A stretch of DNA of 64,000 nucleotides from Mortierella sp. BCC40632 (taxonomy: Eukaryota; Mortierellomycota; Mortierellomycetes; Mortierellales; Mortierellaceae): assembly GCA_011634665.1 (NCBI GenBank), contig WAEK01000006.1, forward strand, positions 124,001 to 188,000, in the 5' to 3' direction. Of this stretch, positions 10,989 through 22,799 are shown piece by piece. The notes beneath the pieces were generated by a model that did no database searches, was not told the DNA's origin, and saw nothing but the letters and a program-made list of their open reading frames with translations. Each line of letters begins with the position of its first letter. Position 1 is the first letter of the stretch. Both the position numbers and the translations under genes were made by a program.

Positions 10989-13712
10989 ATGAGCGAGAAA
11001 ACCGAGATCCAGCAGGAGGCTCAGCCTGTTGCTGTTGAAAGCGTGCAAAAGTCCGAAAAGGTCGGCAACGTCGAGATCGAGGAGCAGGTCCACCACGAGC
11101 ACGTCGAGGAAATCTCTCCCGAGCTCGAGGCTCTTCTTCACACCGATCCTACCCAGGGTTTGTCCGATGACGAGGTCGCTCGTCGTCTCGAGACCTTCGG
11201 TCGCAACGAGTTGATCGAGAAGAAGCGTCATCCTCTCCTCAAGTTCTTGGGCTACTTCACCGGTGCCATTGCCTACTTGATCGAGATTGCCTGTATTTGC
11301 GCTGCTATTGTCGAGGACTGGCCCGATTTCGGTATTATTCTTGCCCTTCTCTTCATTAACGCCACCATTGGTTTCGTCGAAGAGTCCAAGGCCGAGTCCG
11401 CCTTGGATGCCTTGAAGCAGACCCTTGCCCTGAAGACCCGCTGCTGGCGTAACGGCCATTTGGTTGAGCTCGACACTGCCGACCTTGTCCCTGGTGATGT
11501 TATTGTCCTTCGTCTCGGTGATATTATTCCTGCTGATGGTCGTCTTCTCGGTATCGGTGCCACTGGTGAGGCCACCGAGGGTGATCTCATGGTTGACCAG
11601 TCTGCCCTTACCGGTGAATCCTTGCCTCTTGCCAAGAACAAGGGCGCCACTGTCTACTCTTCCTCGGTCGTCAAGCAGGGTCAGCAGATGGCTGTTGTCA
11701 CCAAGACTGGTGGCGACACTTTCATCGGTCGTGCTGCTGGTCTCATGGCCGTTGCCCAAGAGGAGGGTCACTTCCAAAAGATTATCAACCGTATCGGAAA
11801 CTTTTTGATTCTCATCACCGTCGTCCTCGTCCTCATCATCTTTGTTTACCTTCTGGTCAAGAACCGCGGCACTAAGGAGGGTGAGTTCAAGAAGGTTCTT
11901 GAGCGTGTCCTGGTCTTGACTATTGCTGCCATTCCCGTCGGTCTTCCTACTGTCATGTCCGTCACCATGGCCATGGGTGCCAAGGAGCTCGCTCTCCGCA
12001 AGGTTATTGTTAAGCGTCTGACAGCTGTTGAGGAGATGGCTTCCGTCTCTGTTCTTTGCTCTGACAAGACCGGTACTTTGACTCTCAACGAATTGACCTT
12101 CGATGAGCCCTACCTCACCAACCGCTACACCTCCAACGACATCCTCTTGTACTCTTACCTCGCTGCCGAGCCCGGTGCTAACGATCCCATTGAGTTTGCT
12201 GTCCGCACTGCTGCCGAGGAGCAGCTCGAGATCCTCCAGAACCGTGCCACCAAGCACGAGGTCCCCGGCTACAAGGTCACTTCGTTCTTGCCCTTCAACC
12301 CTACCACCAAGATGACTCAGGCCACCGTCATGAACCTCACTACCCAGGAGACCTTCAAGGTCGCCAAGGGTGCTCCTCAGGTCATTATCCGTCTCGTTGG
12401 TGGTGATGATGATGCTGTCCGTGCTGTCAACTCTCTTGCCAAGCGTGGTCTCCGTGCCCTCGGTGTCGCCCGTACTAAGTCTGGTTCCTTGGAGGAGTAT
12501 GAGCTTGTTGGTATGATTTCCTTGATCGATCCCCCCCGCCCTGACTCCGCTGAGACCATTCGCCGTTGCAACACCATGGGTGTCGATGTCAAGATGATTA
12601 CTGGTGATCAGCAGATTATTGCTAAGGAAGTCGCTCATCGTCTTGGTATGGGTCGTGTCATTCTCGATGCCGGCCATCTCGTCGATGCTGACAAGTCTGA
12701 GGATGAGGTTACCGAGCACTGCATTCGCGCTGATGGTTTCGCCCAGGTCATTCCCGAGCACAAGTACCGTGTCGTTGAGCTCCTCCAGAACCGTGGTATC
12801 CTCGTCGGTATGACTGGTGATGGTGTCAACGATGCTCCTGCTCTTAAGAAGGCTAACGTCGGTATTGCTGTCCACGGATGCACGGATGCTGCCCGCTCTG
12901 CTGCCGATATTGTCTTGCTTGCCCCTGGTTTGTCGACTATTGTCGATGGTTTGATGACCTCGCGTGCTATCTTCCAGCGTATGCGTTCCTATGCCTTGTA
13001 CCGTATCACTTCGACCATCCATTTCTTGATCTTCTTCTTCTTCATCACCATGATCTACGAGTGGCACATGACCCCCACCCTGTTGATTCTCATCTGTATT
13101 CTCAACGATGCCGCCACTCTCGTCATTGCTGTTGATAACGCCAAGATCTCGGCCCACCCCGACAAGTGGAGAATCGGTCAGCTCATTTTCCTGTCGATCG
13201 TCCTTGGAACCCTCTTGACTGGTCTTTCCTTTGCTCACTTCTTTATTGCCCGTGATGTCTTCAAGGTCTCCGCAGATCAGCTTGAGGCTATCATGTACTT
13301 GCACATCTCGTCCGCTCCCCATTTCGTCATCTTCTCGACCCGTCTCTCTGGCTTCTTCTGGGAGAACATGCCCTCGCCCATCTTCTTTATTGCCGTCATG
13401 GGCACTCAGGTCTTTGCTATGTTGATCTGTGTCTATGGTGTCATTGTCAAGGAGGAGATTGGCTGGATCTGGGGTATTGCCGTCCTTGCTATCTCGCTCG
13501 TCTACTTCATTATCCTCGACTTTGTCAAGGTCTACATTTTCCGTGCCTGGAACTTCGAGTTCACCGCCACTATGTTCCCCACCAAGGAGCGTCGTGCCAA
13601 GTTGGCTGCTCGCAAGGTCCGTGAGATCCAGCAGAAGCGTGTCTGGGAGTCGATCGACAAGGTTCGCCAGGTCGGCCTTAAGGCCAAGGTTCTTGAGGCT
13701 CTGAAGGCATAA
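10989..13712 (+). CDS. PMA1: Plasma-membrane proton-pumping ATPase (P3A type, Pma1)
   Basis: It pumps protons out of the cell using ATP and sets up the plasma-membrane gradient used for nutrient uptake. The frame encodes 907 aa without an intron, close to the family's usual 900-950. Visible motifs are the actuator-domain loop ending in LTGES, the phosphorylation motif CSDKTGTLT with phospho-Asp at residue 359, the MITGD motif of the P domain, and the hinge TGDGVNDAP at about 609-617. Paired hydrophobic segments lie near residues 80-130 and 270-320, with a group of six near the C-terminus. The acidic N-terminus and short basic C-terminal tail fit a cytosolic regulatory tail. I chose the ATG at 10989 because it follows the acceptor at 10978 and begins the conserved acidic N-terminus; an in-frame start at 10935 would lie inside the leader intron. 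Codon use is extremely biased, indicating very high expression. Confidence 0.97.
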   Translation: MSEKTEIQQEAQPVAVESVQKSEKVGNVEIEEQVHHEHVEEISPELEALLHTDPTQGLSDDEVARRLETFGRNELIEKKRHPLLKFLGYFTGAIAYLIEIACICAAIVEDWPDFGIILALLFINATIGFVEESKAESALDALKQTLALKTRCWRNGHLVELDTADLVPGDVIVLRLGDIIPADGRLLGIGATGEATEGDLMVDQSALTGESLPLAKNKGATVYSSSVVKQGQQMAVVTKTGGDTFIGRAAGLMAVAQEEGHFQKIINRIGNFLILITVVLVLIIFVYLLVKNRGTKEGEFKKVLERVLVLTIAAIPVGLPTVMSVTMAMGAKELALRKVIVKRLTAVEEMASVSVLCSDKTGTLTLNELTFDEPYLTNRYTSNDILLYSYLAAEPGANDPIEFAVRTAAEEQLEILQNRATKHEVPGYKVTSFLPFNPTTKMTQATVMNLTTQETFKVAKGAPQVIIRLVGGDDDAVRAVNSLAKRGLRALGVARTKSGSLEEYELVGMISLIDPPRPDSAETIRRCNTMGVDVKMITGDQQIIAKEVAHRLGMGRVILDAGHLVDADKSEDEVTEHCIRADGFAQVIPEHKYRVVELLQNRGILVGMTGDGVNDAPALKKANVGIAVHGCTDAARSAADIVLLAPGLSTIVDGLMTSRAIFQRMRSYALYRITSTIHFLIFFFFITMIYEWHMTPTLLILICILNDAATLVIAVDNAKISAHPDKWRIGQLIFLSIVLGTLLTGLSFAHFFIARDVFKVSADQLEAIMYLHISSAPHFVIFSTRLSGFFWENMPSPIFFIAVMGTQVFAMLICVYGVIVKEEIGWIWGIAVLAISLVYFIILDFVKVYIFRAWNFEFTATMFPTKERRAKLAARKVREIQQKRVWESIDKVRQVGLKAKVLEALKA

Positions 13713-15000
13713 AGTTCTTTTTTGCCCTTTTAGACCCTTTTAGACCTTTACTAGACCTTTTTAAAAACAAACAAAAAATGGATTGAAGCCGGCATAGGAC
13801 CTGCTGTCTTTCTTTACACTTCAACTCTCCTCTCTCTCTTACTCGTATGTTCATTGTCCCCCTGTATCTTTAATTTTTTTTTTTTTTTTTCATTCTGTGA
13901 ATGTTTCCCCTCTTTTGTTGTCGTGTAAAAAGAGCAGCTTGGGTGTGGGACCCACCCCTTATTAGATATTCCCCCCATTCTCTGCCATAATAAAAAAAAA
14001 TACACAATAATAGTAACTTGGTTCGTTTGTTTGTGTGCCCCTTGGTCAACTCGAGAGAAAAGAAGGAGAAAGGAGTCCTAGTTTCATTATATACCCTCGT
14101 TTATGGAAGAAAGATTAGATGAGTGGATAATGCAAAGAGTTGTCGAGATTGAGGGAAGGGAGGAGGAGAAAGAAAGAAAGTTGAGTTAATGCAAATATCC
14201 TTCTCGTCCTTCTCCATTCCTCACTATCTGTTTATCTGTAGGATATGTGTTATTGTTTATAGTTTTTAATCCGAGCCGATCTCTGTCTTTTTTTTTTTTT
14301 TTTTTTTTCTCGATAGTCTAATAGACTTTCCATCCTCCCCGCATCCTCCTCCATGAGAGATTATGCAACAGGGAGAGAGATTAAGAATATCCACTGTCTT
14401 TTTTTTTTTTTTTTTTTTTTTTATGATCACCAATGAAGAGAGAGAAAGAGAGAGAGAGAGAGGTGGTGGAGGCTTCAGAGTCCTAGCATTAGGGGAGGAG
14501 GGGAAATTCGACAAGATGGCTGTCCAACTTGACCGAGGAGCAAGAACAGGCAGAAGAACCCAATTAAAGATCACTCTGCGATAACAAAGTACTCCGTGGG
14601 TACTTACTTTCACCTTCCCTTTCTCTTTTCTCTATACACACTCTCCCCTTTTCGTCCTCTCTACCCCTTTCTGTCCTTTCCATCCTATTCATCGCGTTAC
14701 TGCCTAGTTACGTTTTTTTTTTTTTTGCCCTCATGAGATAGAGATGGTATCAATCTTACCTCCGCGGGGCATTCTTTGGAGGGACTAAAAAAAAAATATG
14801 AAAGAATCACACAGTTCATTTCTTCTTACTAGGCCCTCGGGTAAGATAGGATAGGGATAGTGTAGAATAGATGTGGTGTAGTAGCTAAGAGTATTGATGA
14901 CCGAGGACTAAACAAGGGCCTTTGATGGTTAAGGTGGAGGGGATGAGGTAATGACAATATCTATGCTCTCCATGAGGGTTGATATCAATAGTTCTGGAGT
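13713..15000. other. PMA1 3' flank and gene-free DNA
   Basis: The 3' flank is T-rich, with an AATAAA at about 13989-13994 that could serve polyadenylation of PMA1. Further on are T runs at about 13872-13890, 14287-14308 and 14399-14422 and a short GA repeat near 14447-14462. No gene is supported. Confidence 0.5.
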
Positions 15001-15608
15001 GACTACACCGAATACAGCTATGGGTAACCACCATCACCTTCTAACTGGATGAGGGGCGATCTGGTACTCGGCACTGCGGGTCATGGTCACAGTGTCTGCA
15101 CCTAGTACTCTATTGATAAAACACTCAGCCTGCATCATCAAACGAATCCAGGATCATGGTGAAGAACCTAACATGGTTCTTGGGCGTATGGGGGCACAAG
15201 CGATGGATTGAAACGAGTAATCTTGGCTTGAATGAACACACACTCACGTAGTCAGCATGATAAAAAGAAGTGACATTATCACCTTGAGCCTCGTATTGAT
15301 GTGGACAAATGCCAAGTCAAAGGCAACACCTTCTGCATAGTGGTCATCAGACCAAAGGAGTTGTCTTTGAGGTATCCACATCGAAATGACAGATGTGAAT
15401 TTGAGCAAACTGGAGCCAGCCTTCATCAAAGAATGAGGATGTAGCATATCCCTTGCTGCCATTTACTTTCTTTAAACTAAATGACCTAAATACTATGACA
15501 GGGATGGGGTGGCCGTATCGCCCAGCCACCTCAAGGATTGACTTCAACAGACTAGGTACAAGAGTACACAATTTCGCGAAAATGATACTCATAGACGAGT
15601 AAAGAGGC

Positions 15609-15652
<44 letters not shown>
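15000..15652. repeat. Diverged dispersed repeat, copy 1
   Basis: This segment is repeated in direct orientation at about 20140-21090. The copies share a series of near-identical blocks in the same order, for example GTATTGATGTGGACAAATGC at 15293-15312 and again near 20427. On the minus strand both copies can be read as related peptides, such as a shared RVLGA-x-TVT stretch, but each is broken by stops. Both copies end beside a GA tract (here 15611-15652). I read it as a relic of an element or gene family; its identity is unknown. Confidence 0.7.
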
Positions 15653-15653
<1 letters not shown>

Positions 15654-15864
15654 AAGTTATGCTAAAGAGAGAAGAGCTGATGAAAGACAAACAAAGGGGA
15701 GGAGAGCTAGACGAAAAAAGAAGAAACTCCTGAATTGTATGCGTGTGTGTCTCTCATGGAGAGATGATTGACTGACGGCAGAGAAGAGCACTAGAGGGAG
15801 ACCGTCTATCATTCTTTTTTTAGGATCTAGTCAACTACCCCGTGGATCTTGCGCATGCTTTATC

Positions 15865-15866
<2 letters not shown>

Positions 15867-15941
<75 letters not shown>
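15867..15941. repeat. (CT)n microsatellite, about 37 units
   Basis: An uninterrupted CT run of about 75 nt, the longest dinucleotide repeat in the window. It is the reverse complement of the (GA)n tract at 15611-15652, so the pair could form a stem with a loop of about 215 nt. Confidence 0.95.
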
Positions 15942-15944
<3 letters not shown>

Positions 15945-18900
15945 AGTTCCTCCAATTGGTGCTGTATTCATCGACCTAATGAGCTCAAGGCGTAGGCCTG
16001 GGACAATGGACTCTCAGCCACTGACCTGACCTCTGGGATTGTTCATGGATCACAAGAACTGGGACTTGCTCGACAAGTACACAAAGATCAGAAACAGTCT
16101 TTTTTAGTCGTTGGTAATTGCTGCTACAGATCTCATGGATGACACAGAGTGAATCGATAGCGCTATAGGAGTGTACTAGATAGAGCCAAATGGACGATTG
16201 TCAGAAGAGTATTCATCTGATCAAAAGTAGTAGAAACTGACAAAATTGAGCAGAGCAATAGACAATGATAAAGAAGGCAATGCAGGGTAGAGTCACGACC
16301 ATGAGCGATAGCGCGGGGATAGGAGGGTGACCAAAGCGACAATTACCATTCCTAGTCCAAGTCCAGCTTTTTATTGTTCAGTAATTTATCCGTTCTTCAG
16401 CCTTTGTCCAACTGGGCGATGAGAATGTCATAATCGAATAGCGTCTGAGTATGGTCGGGGTGAGGACTGGGAGTACTAAGAATCATCTCTCCACCTTTAT
16501 TCTTTTTGTGTAGTCTCTCTCTCTTGCCTTTTCACTCCATTCTTTCGACCTCCCTCGTCTCCTCCCTGTTTCGAATGCCGACAATCAGATCAGATACAAG
16601 TAGGCTTTGGATTTTCCAACAAAAACCATGGTTGCTAGGTTAGTCTGCAATGAACCCAGGACACTTTGCCTTGGGAGCAATCATAGCATCCATACAAAAT
16701 GTGTGCCAAACATATATAAAAGAACATCGAGAGAGTTCAAGGACTCAGCGTCTAATTAACTCTTTTCTTACCCCTAGTGAATATTCAAAAAAAAAAAATC
16801 TTTCCAATGGCTCCAATTGTTCCAACCTTCTCCCTCTCTCTAACAAACCCCATGCCCCTCTAGTCTGTCTGTTTGTTTGGCACATCTCTGAGAGCTACCT
16901 GGTCATCTCATTCCAAAGGTGTGTTATTCGTCCACCTCAATAATAAGTATTGTGCTATCTTAGGGGCCAGTTTTGGGGGACCTCACAATGCATAAAGTGC
17001 AGGACACAAGGATGCTACCATTACCCGAGACGACTCCAAGCACAAATCCCAAAGTCATGCTTGATGACTGGATGAATAACACCCAATATTGGTCATATCA
17101 TAATATCCAAGCCTGTAGTTTGATGCAAGCCTGTGATAGCTCTCGTGAAAGGGATAGGCTTCCCAGCCATAACCTTCAAAAGCTGCTAGTCAATTAAATC
17201 GATGCGGTCCAGTGCCAAATCTGCCTCAGCTGTTCTTGAGAATGAGGAAGTGGAGGAGGAAGTGAAGGAGGAAGTGGAGAAAGAAGTGAAGAAGATGATG
17301 AAGAAGATGTCAGGACTGGACCTTGTCCCACTAGGATAACGAGACATCGTGGTTCACTCGCATCCCCAGAATCAAAATACTTGCGCAAACAAATTTGCTC
17401 CGCTCACCTACGGTTCTTGCCTTGAGAGACCCGAGTTGAGGGTATTGGGGGTAACGGATTACAGGCGAAGAGACAGAGTCAGACAAGTAGTACTGATTGC
17501 GCTTATGTGGGTTTGGTTATGGAATACAAAAAAGCAGAAACATATGAGAGAAGAAGGTGAGGATCGAATGGTAGCTTGCAAAGGCATCGTGATCTTGAGC
17601 GACAATACGAAAAGGATTTACTCTTACCTTGAAATCATAAGATCGAGTGAGAGAGGGAAGAGTAGAAGAGTATTCGGTTTGAAGAAAGTTTTTTTTTTTG
17701 AAAAAAAAACAAACCAATAGATTACTATAGTTACATTACGAGGAGCCTACTAGGAGGTGGGAGGCAAGTAAAGCAACTACCGCTTCTTAACTCTTATTCA
17801 CTTACTACACCCAATGCCGCCAATATGTAAATGTGATCATTCTAGAAAGAGGCACTGCATTCTTCGCAGAGCCTTCTCATTCTAGAAAGAGAAGGCCACT
17901 CATAGCCGCCTTCATATTTCACTGGTATCTCACCAATCCTCTAGCAGACAGACAGTGTATGTAAACCAGCCTTTTCTAGCATTGAGTGGTATCTCTCTCA
18001 ACAAAATATCTTTTGCTCATGTTGCATGTATGCAACTGGGCTCTATTTTGTACTCGTACAGCAATTTTTTTTTATTCTGCCCTGCATGCGACACTAATAC
18101 GCTAGTCCTGGCGTTATTGCTGTGCCCTCGGAGATGAATGAAGCCAGCCAACCAGCTTGGTGACCTCGCTAAGGAATGTCGATTCTTGGAGCGTTTTAGA
18201 GTTTCCACAGCGCAATCAACTCAAGTAAAAGCTGATCAACATTTTGTTGGAAAACTTCAACTCTAATTGTTGAAGCATTTATCGGCTCAGATTCCCAGCG
18301 TTATTGAGCACCCCTCTGATGTAGAGCATACTTGACAGGAACATCAAAACGCCGCTGTCCCTGACATTCCGCTATGGGTATCCTTCAATCTGGGTTTGAC
18401 GCACAACCATAGTTGATCATAACAAGATAAAGCAAAGTAAAGCAAGGTAGGGTAGTCTCGAGTAACGGTGTCAAAGAGCAAAACAGACCATCGACCATTA
18501 ATGGCTACAGTGTGTTGAGGTGATCAATCGGGTTGGCCTGTGAGAAAAGGAAGACCTTCGCCATCGCTCGGTGTCAGACTAGTCGATATTGACTTTCTAA
18601 AGCAAGGCAATGTAAATAGAAGCGCCAAATAGCCAGTATCAACAATACATTACCCTCGATTACCTCCTTCACTTATAGAGCATTAACAGCTTGCACCAAT
18701 TGGGGGGTAAAAAAAAATTACCAACTCCAGGAACAACCATTCAGTTTGTCTCTGGCGTCTTGTGTGTCCACAAATATCTTCAAGTAGGTTCTGAAGTGAG
18801 ATCTTTGCAAGGATGTCTGCATGGGTGTCTACCAGGGCGATCTCTTGATCATGGTGGCGTCAAAAGGACAGACGGAGCTTCATATTTAACTAGTCCACAG

Positions 18901-20139
18901 CCCGCTCAAGTCGCTTGACTTTATTACAGAGCCTCACTCAGGCCTAGCTTGGAAGCAACTCAAGGAAGCGAGCACATCGGTTTTACGGTAAAAAACAGAA
19001 TCATGATGCTTTCAGTCCTTCGCGATAGAGATAGAAATCTGAGATGGGAGCCGTGCAAGTTGATGTACAAGAGGGGCAGTATGTAGTACAATAGATATTT
19101 TTTTTTTATATTAAGGACGACTATCCTCGTTCAAATATTTGCGTGTTGCAATGCATCTTCTGTGAGATATTGACAACAAGATCCCAATTAAGCTCATAAT
19201 TCCATCTCTCTCTGCTCTCCTATATTAATACAGTAGCATCACTACTCTGGACACATTTGACGATTCCTTTGCAGACACAAAACAGAAATAAAAGATCCAT
19301 GCCATAATATCAGTGGTTCTGTGAGCTGTAGGTATGCCACTTGAAATCAAGTGGTGGAGAGTAGGCAAGAACTCATACGGGTAGCGGCCTTTCGACTACC
19401 GTTCATTCCTATTTCCTTTTGGCTGTCGAGCATGGATTTTACGAGTCTGTTCTAGTTTGATCCGCACCAAATCATTGCCCTAGTTTTAATTGATTGATAA
19501 TTCTTACCGCCCTTCTAAGTAGAGAAAGAGAGAAAGCAGATTATTCAAATACTTATTCCTTCGTGACATCTAGTATCCTGTTCGTCCCATCCCTAAATCC
19601 TATATGTCAAGTTACCTACATTTGCCACCTAGGACAAAGATAGTAGAGTAGACTTTAATCAAAGAGGGCAACTAACCAATCGAGCCACTGCGGTCGCTCT
19701 GATAGATACAGTCAAGACAGTCATCCAATAGTAGCTTTAGTCTCTCCAAACACTGAGTGGCTATTCGCAGTTCCCTCAGGAGGAAGTTTTTACCGATGCA
19801 TCTGCGCCAGTCAGCAGAAATGGGAGCATTACCTAACCACCAGAACTATCAACAGTACGCCCAATGCACCTTCGCAGTCAGGTCATGCACGCCTTCTGAG
19901 CCGCCCAATGCAATCCCAATTAGGATGGTCTACAACTCAAACGTGCTTTGACCAAATAAAAAGTCGCAGGATCCACATCACCCAGTTCTCTATGTGGCCC
20001 TCAAGGAGAACAAGGCCCCTCTGTTCACTGTTCATGAGTTGCAAGTACGACCCAGAATTAGTGTAATAGAACGCGCTACCCTAGGAATAAAAATGAAACT
20101 TGATGCAGACAGCTCTGGAACGACCGCACCAAAACCGAC
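15942..20139. other. Gene-free, probably relic DNA
   Basis: This block is compositionally unlike its surroundings: balanced base use, few long homopolymers and no long open frame. No frame could be tied to a family. Small structures visible include a 14-nt direct repeat TCATTCTAGAAAGAG-like at about 17838 and 17878, GAAGTGGAG-type imperfect repeats at about 17238-17310, and a 7-bp inverted repeat (CTTCAAC/GTTGAAG) near 18255-18280. It is flanked by the two copies of the dispersed repeat, which suggests decayed mobile or duplicated material. Confidence 0.45.
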
Positions 20140-21090
20140 TATCATCATCATCCCTAAAGTGGACGAGGGCGATCTGGTGCTCAGTACTAAGGGTCGTGGT
20201 CACAGTATTTGCGCCTAGTACTCTATCAGTAAAACGCTCAGTTCGCGTCATCAAACGAACCCGTATTTATGGTGAAGAACCCACCATGGTTCCTTGGGCA
20301 CATGAAGTATCAACGATGATTTGAAACGAGCAATTTCGGCCTGAATGAACACACGTACGCACACGCATACACAATCAACTTGATGATAGAAGTGACAATA
20401 CCACCCTGAGTTTCGTATTGATGTGGACAAATGCCAAGTCAAAGTCAAAGGTAACGCCTCCTGCATAGTAGTCATCAGACTAAAGCGTCTCAGAGGTTTC
20501 CATGTCGAGATGACAAGTGTGAATTTGAGCAACAAATGTGTAAGCTGAAGCCGACCCACCTCCAAGTAGGTGAAATCTTACATGTTCCGAATATTCGCCA
20601 GTTATTCTAGCTACTCACCGCTGCCCTGTGGCGATGCGGACAGGGTTGTTAACAATCTACTGACTCATGACAGAGTCATTCGAGAAGTTTTACTCTCCCT
20701 CCCCCATCAACTTGGCGACAGTATGCGAAATGGTACCTGCAGGTGGAGTTCGAAATGGCCATTCGGGCGCCAGCGGAGCACAGTGAAAGCCATAATCACA
20801 GTCTGCATCGATCTGCATCGATATGCACTGTTAGCCACTGAATGTATCCTTCGGACAAGAGACGATAGTGACGACCACCTGTAAGGTGCTTGTGGCTGGT
20901 CTTTCGACTTTATCTCTCTCGCACATACACATAAATGGTGAAATGCGAGGAGGTTCGTACTTGCCCTTTCATACCGGATGTCCCAACAGTTGAAATGGGA
21001 TAGCCGTTTCTCAAGGATTGACTATCAACAGTCAGAACGAAGGAGTTTGCGAAAGTCATTCTCTTAGATGAGTAGAGAGGTGTGGAAAGA
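20140..21090. repeat. Diverged dispersed repeat, copy 2
   Basis: This is the second, direct-oriented copy of the segment at 15000-15652. It starts near the block around GGGCGATCTGGTGCTCAG and ends with a variant of 'ctcaaggattgac' and 'tagatgagtagagaggtgt' just before a GA tract. It is about 300 nt longer than copy 1, the extra DNA lying at about 20580-20990. Stops interrupt all long frames. Its parent element is unknown. Confidence 0.65.
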
Positions 21091-21112
21091 GAAAGAGAGA
21101 AGAGAAAAAGAG

Positions 21113-21167
<55 letters not shown>

Positions 21168-22799
21168 AAGAAAGAAAGAGCAGGGAGAGAAGAAAGGAGA
21201 CCTCTGTGTTAGTGGGCTATTTTCGATTTTTTTTTACGCGTATCTTGTTGTCTCTCTCTCTCTCTCTCTCCTTTTCCCATTATCATCTTTTTCTTCCTTC
21301 CCTTCCAAAATCCAAAGGAAAAATAGAAATGATTGTCCAATCCTTTTTCCTCCAGGTTTTTTTTGGAGAGGACCAACAACCCAAAAAAAAAAAAAAAAGA
21401 AAAAAAAGAAAGCAAAAGAAAAGAAACAAAAAGGACGGAAGGGTTCATTTCCGATCACCAAACCCTGTACCCTCTATTCTTCCTCCTCTCCTCTTCCTCC
21501 GAGCCGCTCGGTTTTTTCTATTGTTTCCAATGTCCAGAAAGTCAATGCCAACGGAAAAAGAAAGAAAGAAAGAAAGAAAAAAGAAAAAAAAAAAACATGA
21601 TCAACAACAACAGGGTAGAACCAGGGTACAAGGTGGTAGAGCTAAAAATGCGTGTGAGCGAGCGCCAAAAAAACATGAAGAAGAAAAAAAAAAAAGGTAC
21701 TACTTTGATTGATAGTAATGGGTGAGTTTTTGTGTGTGATGTCGTGTTGTGTTTGTGTTTATGTGTTTGAAAGTCTCTCTCTTTTTTTTTTTTTTTTTTT
21801 TTACAGCAAAGGGCGGAAATAGAAAAAAAAAAAAGGAGGAACGCCATGTGCTCATGTTCTCACACACAACACACACACTCTCTCTCACACACACACACGC
21901 GCGCGCGCACACACATACTCTCTCTTTCTCGCTTTCTCTCTCTCACGGATCGGGCGGATGGACGGTTGGACGGAAGAAAGAGAGAGAAGGTTCAAGTCCG
22001 CGGACGCTGGCTAAAATCCTTCGTCTATGCCGAATGAACTCAAGCTCTAGAAATACCTAGGGGGAGGAAAGGAGGGAAAATCCTGTAGGGCTTGAGGGCA
22101 GATCCAGTATGGAACACACACGCAGATACACACAACATACACACTTTCTCGCTCTCTCTCTCTCGTTCTCTTTCTTACAAATACACAAAAGTACCTGTTC
22201 AGGGTTAGACTGGGATCAGACGGCGCAGGAAGGGGCTGGTCTGTCCAAGGTTCAATTGACCCAATAGCAATACGCCTGGTTATACTCAACTCTCCCTCTC
22301 TCGTTCACCGATTTCTTCCAAGGTACCGGTCTTTCCAATTCGCCATTGTATCTTTCGGCTGGGAGGAGGAGCGGGTGACCTCTTCGTCATTTCGTTCATT
22401 GTTAAAAAATATATATATATAAAAGGCCATCTTGTTTAGCCACTCCACCTACACAGTGTCATCATGGTCCTGGGGGGGGGGGGGGCGTTTATGGGCACAA
22501 TAGTATGTAAGGAAGGGGGGGGCTCATGAAAAAAAAAAAAAAAAAAAGAGAGAGATATTTGAGGTCATAGAACAGGAAGGGAGCGTAGGTTGAATAGATG
22601 ATAGAAGAGCAAGCTAGGTGGGGGAGGAAGACGGAGAAGCGCGGGAAAGAGAGGACGACAGAGAGGGAGAGAAAGGAAGAGAAAGAGAGAGAAAGGGAGG
22701 GGTCTATGGTTTCCGGAGCAAGAGTAAAGAAGAGGGAATGAAATCGGGAAGCGGAAGGGGAGAGAAGGACGCGTTTCCTAAAGAAAGAAAAAGCTTCAA
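21091..22799. other. Repeat-rich spacer downstream of RHO1
   Basis: It contains a GA tract (about 21112-21160), A runs near 21385 and 21590, a T run at about 21782-21802, CA/CT/CG mixed repeats at about 21860-21945, an A run near 22529-22547 and a G14 run at 22472-22485. Between 22620 and 22790 the DNA is GA-rich. I see no supportable coding sequence; the long Lys/Arg/Glu readings are translations of simple repeats. Confidence 0.55.

Noticed and set aside
10980..13322. 780-aa open frame on the minus strand across PMA1
   Set aside because: It lies wholly opposite an unmistakable ATPase gene and is rich in Asp, Gly, Leu and Asn in the way expected from the reverse complement of biased codons. 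No domain is visible.
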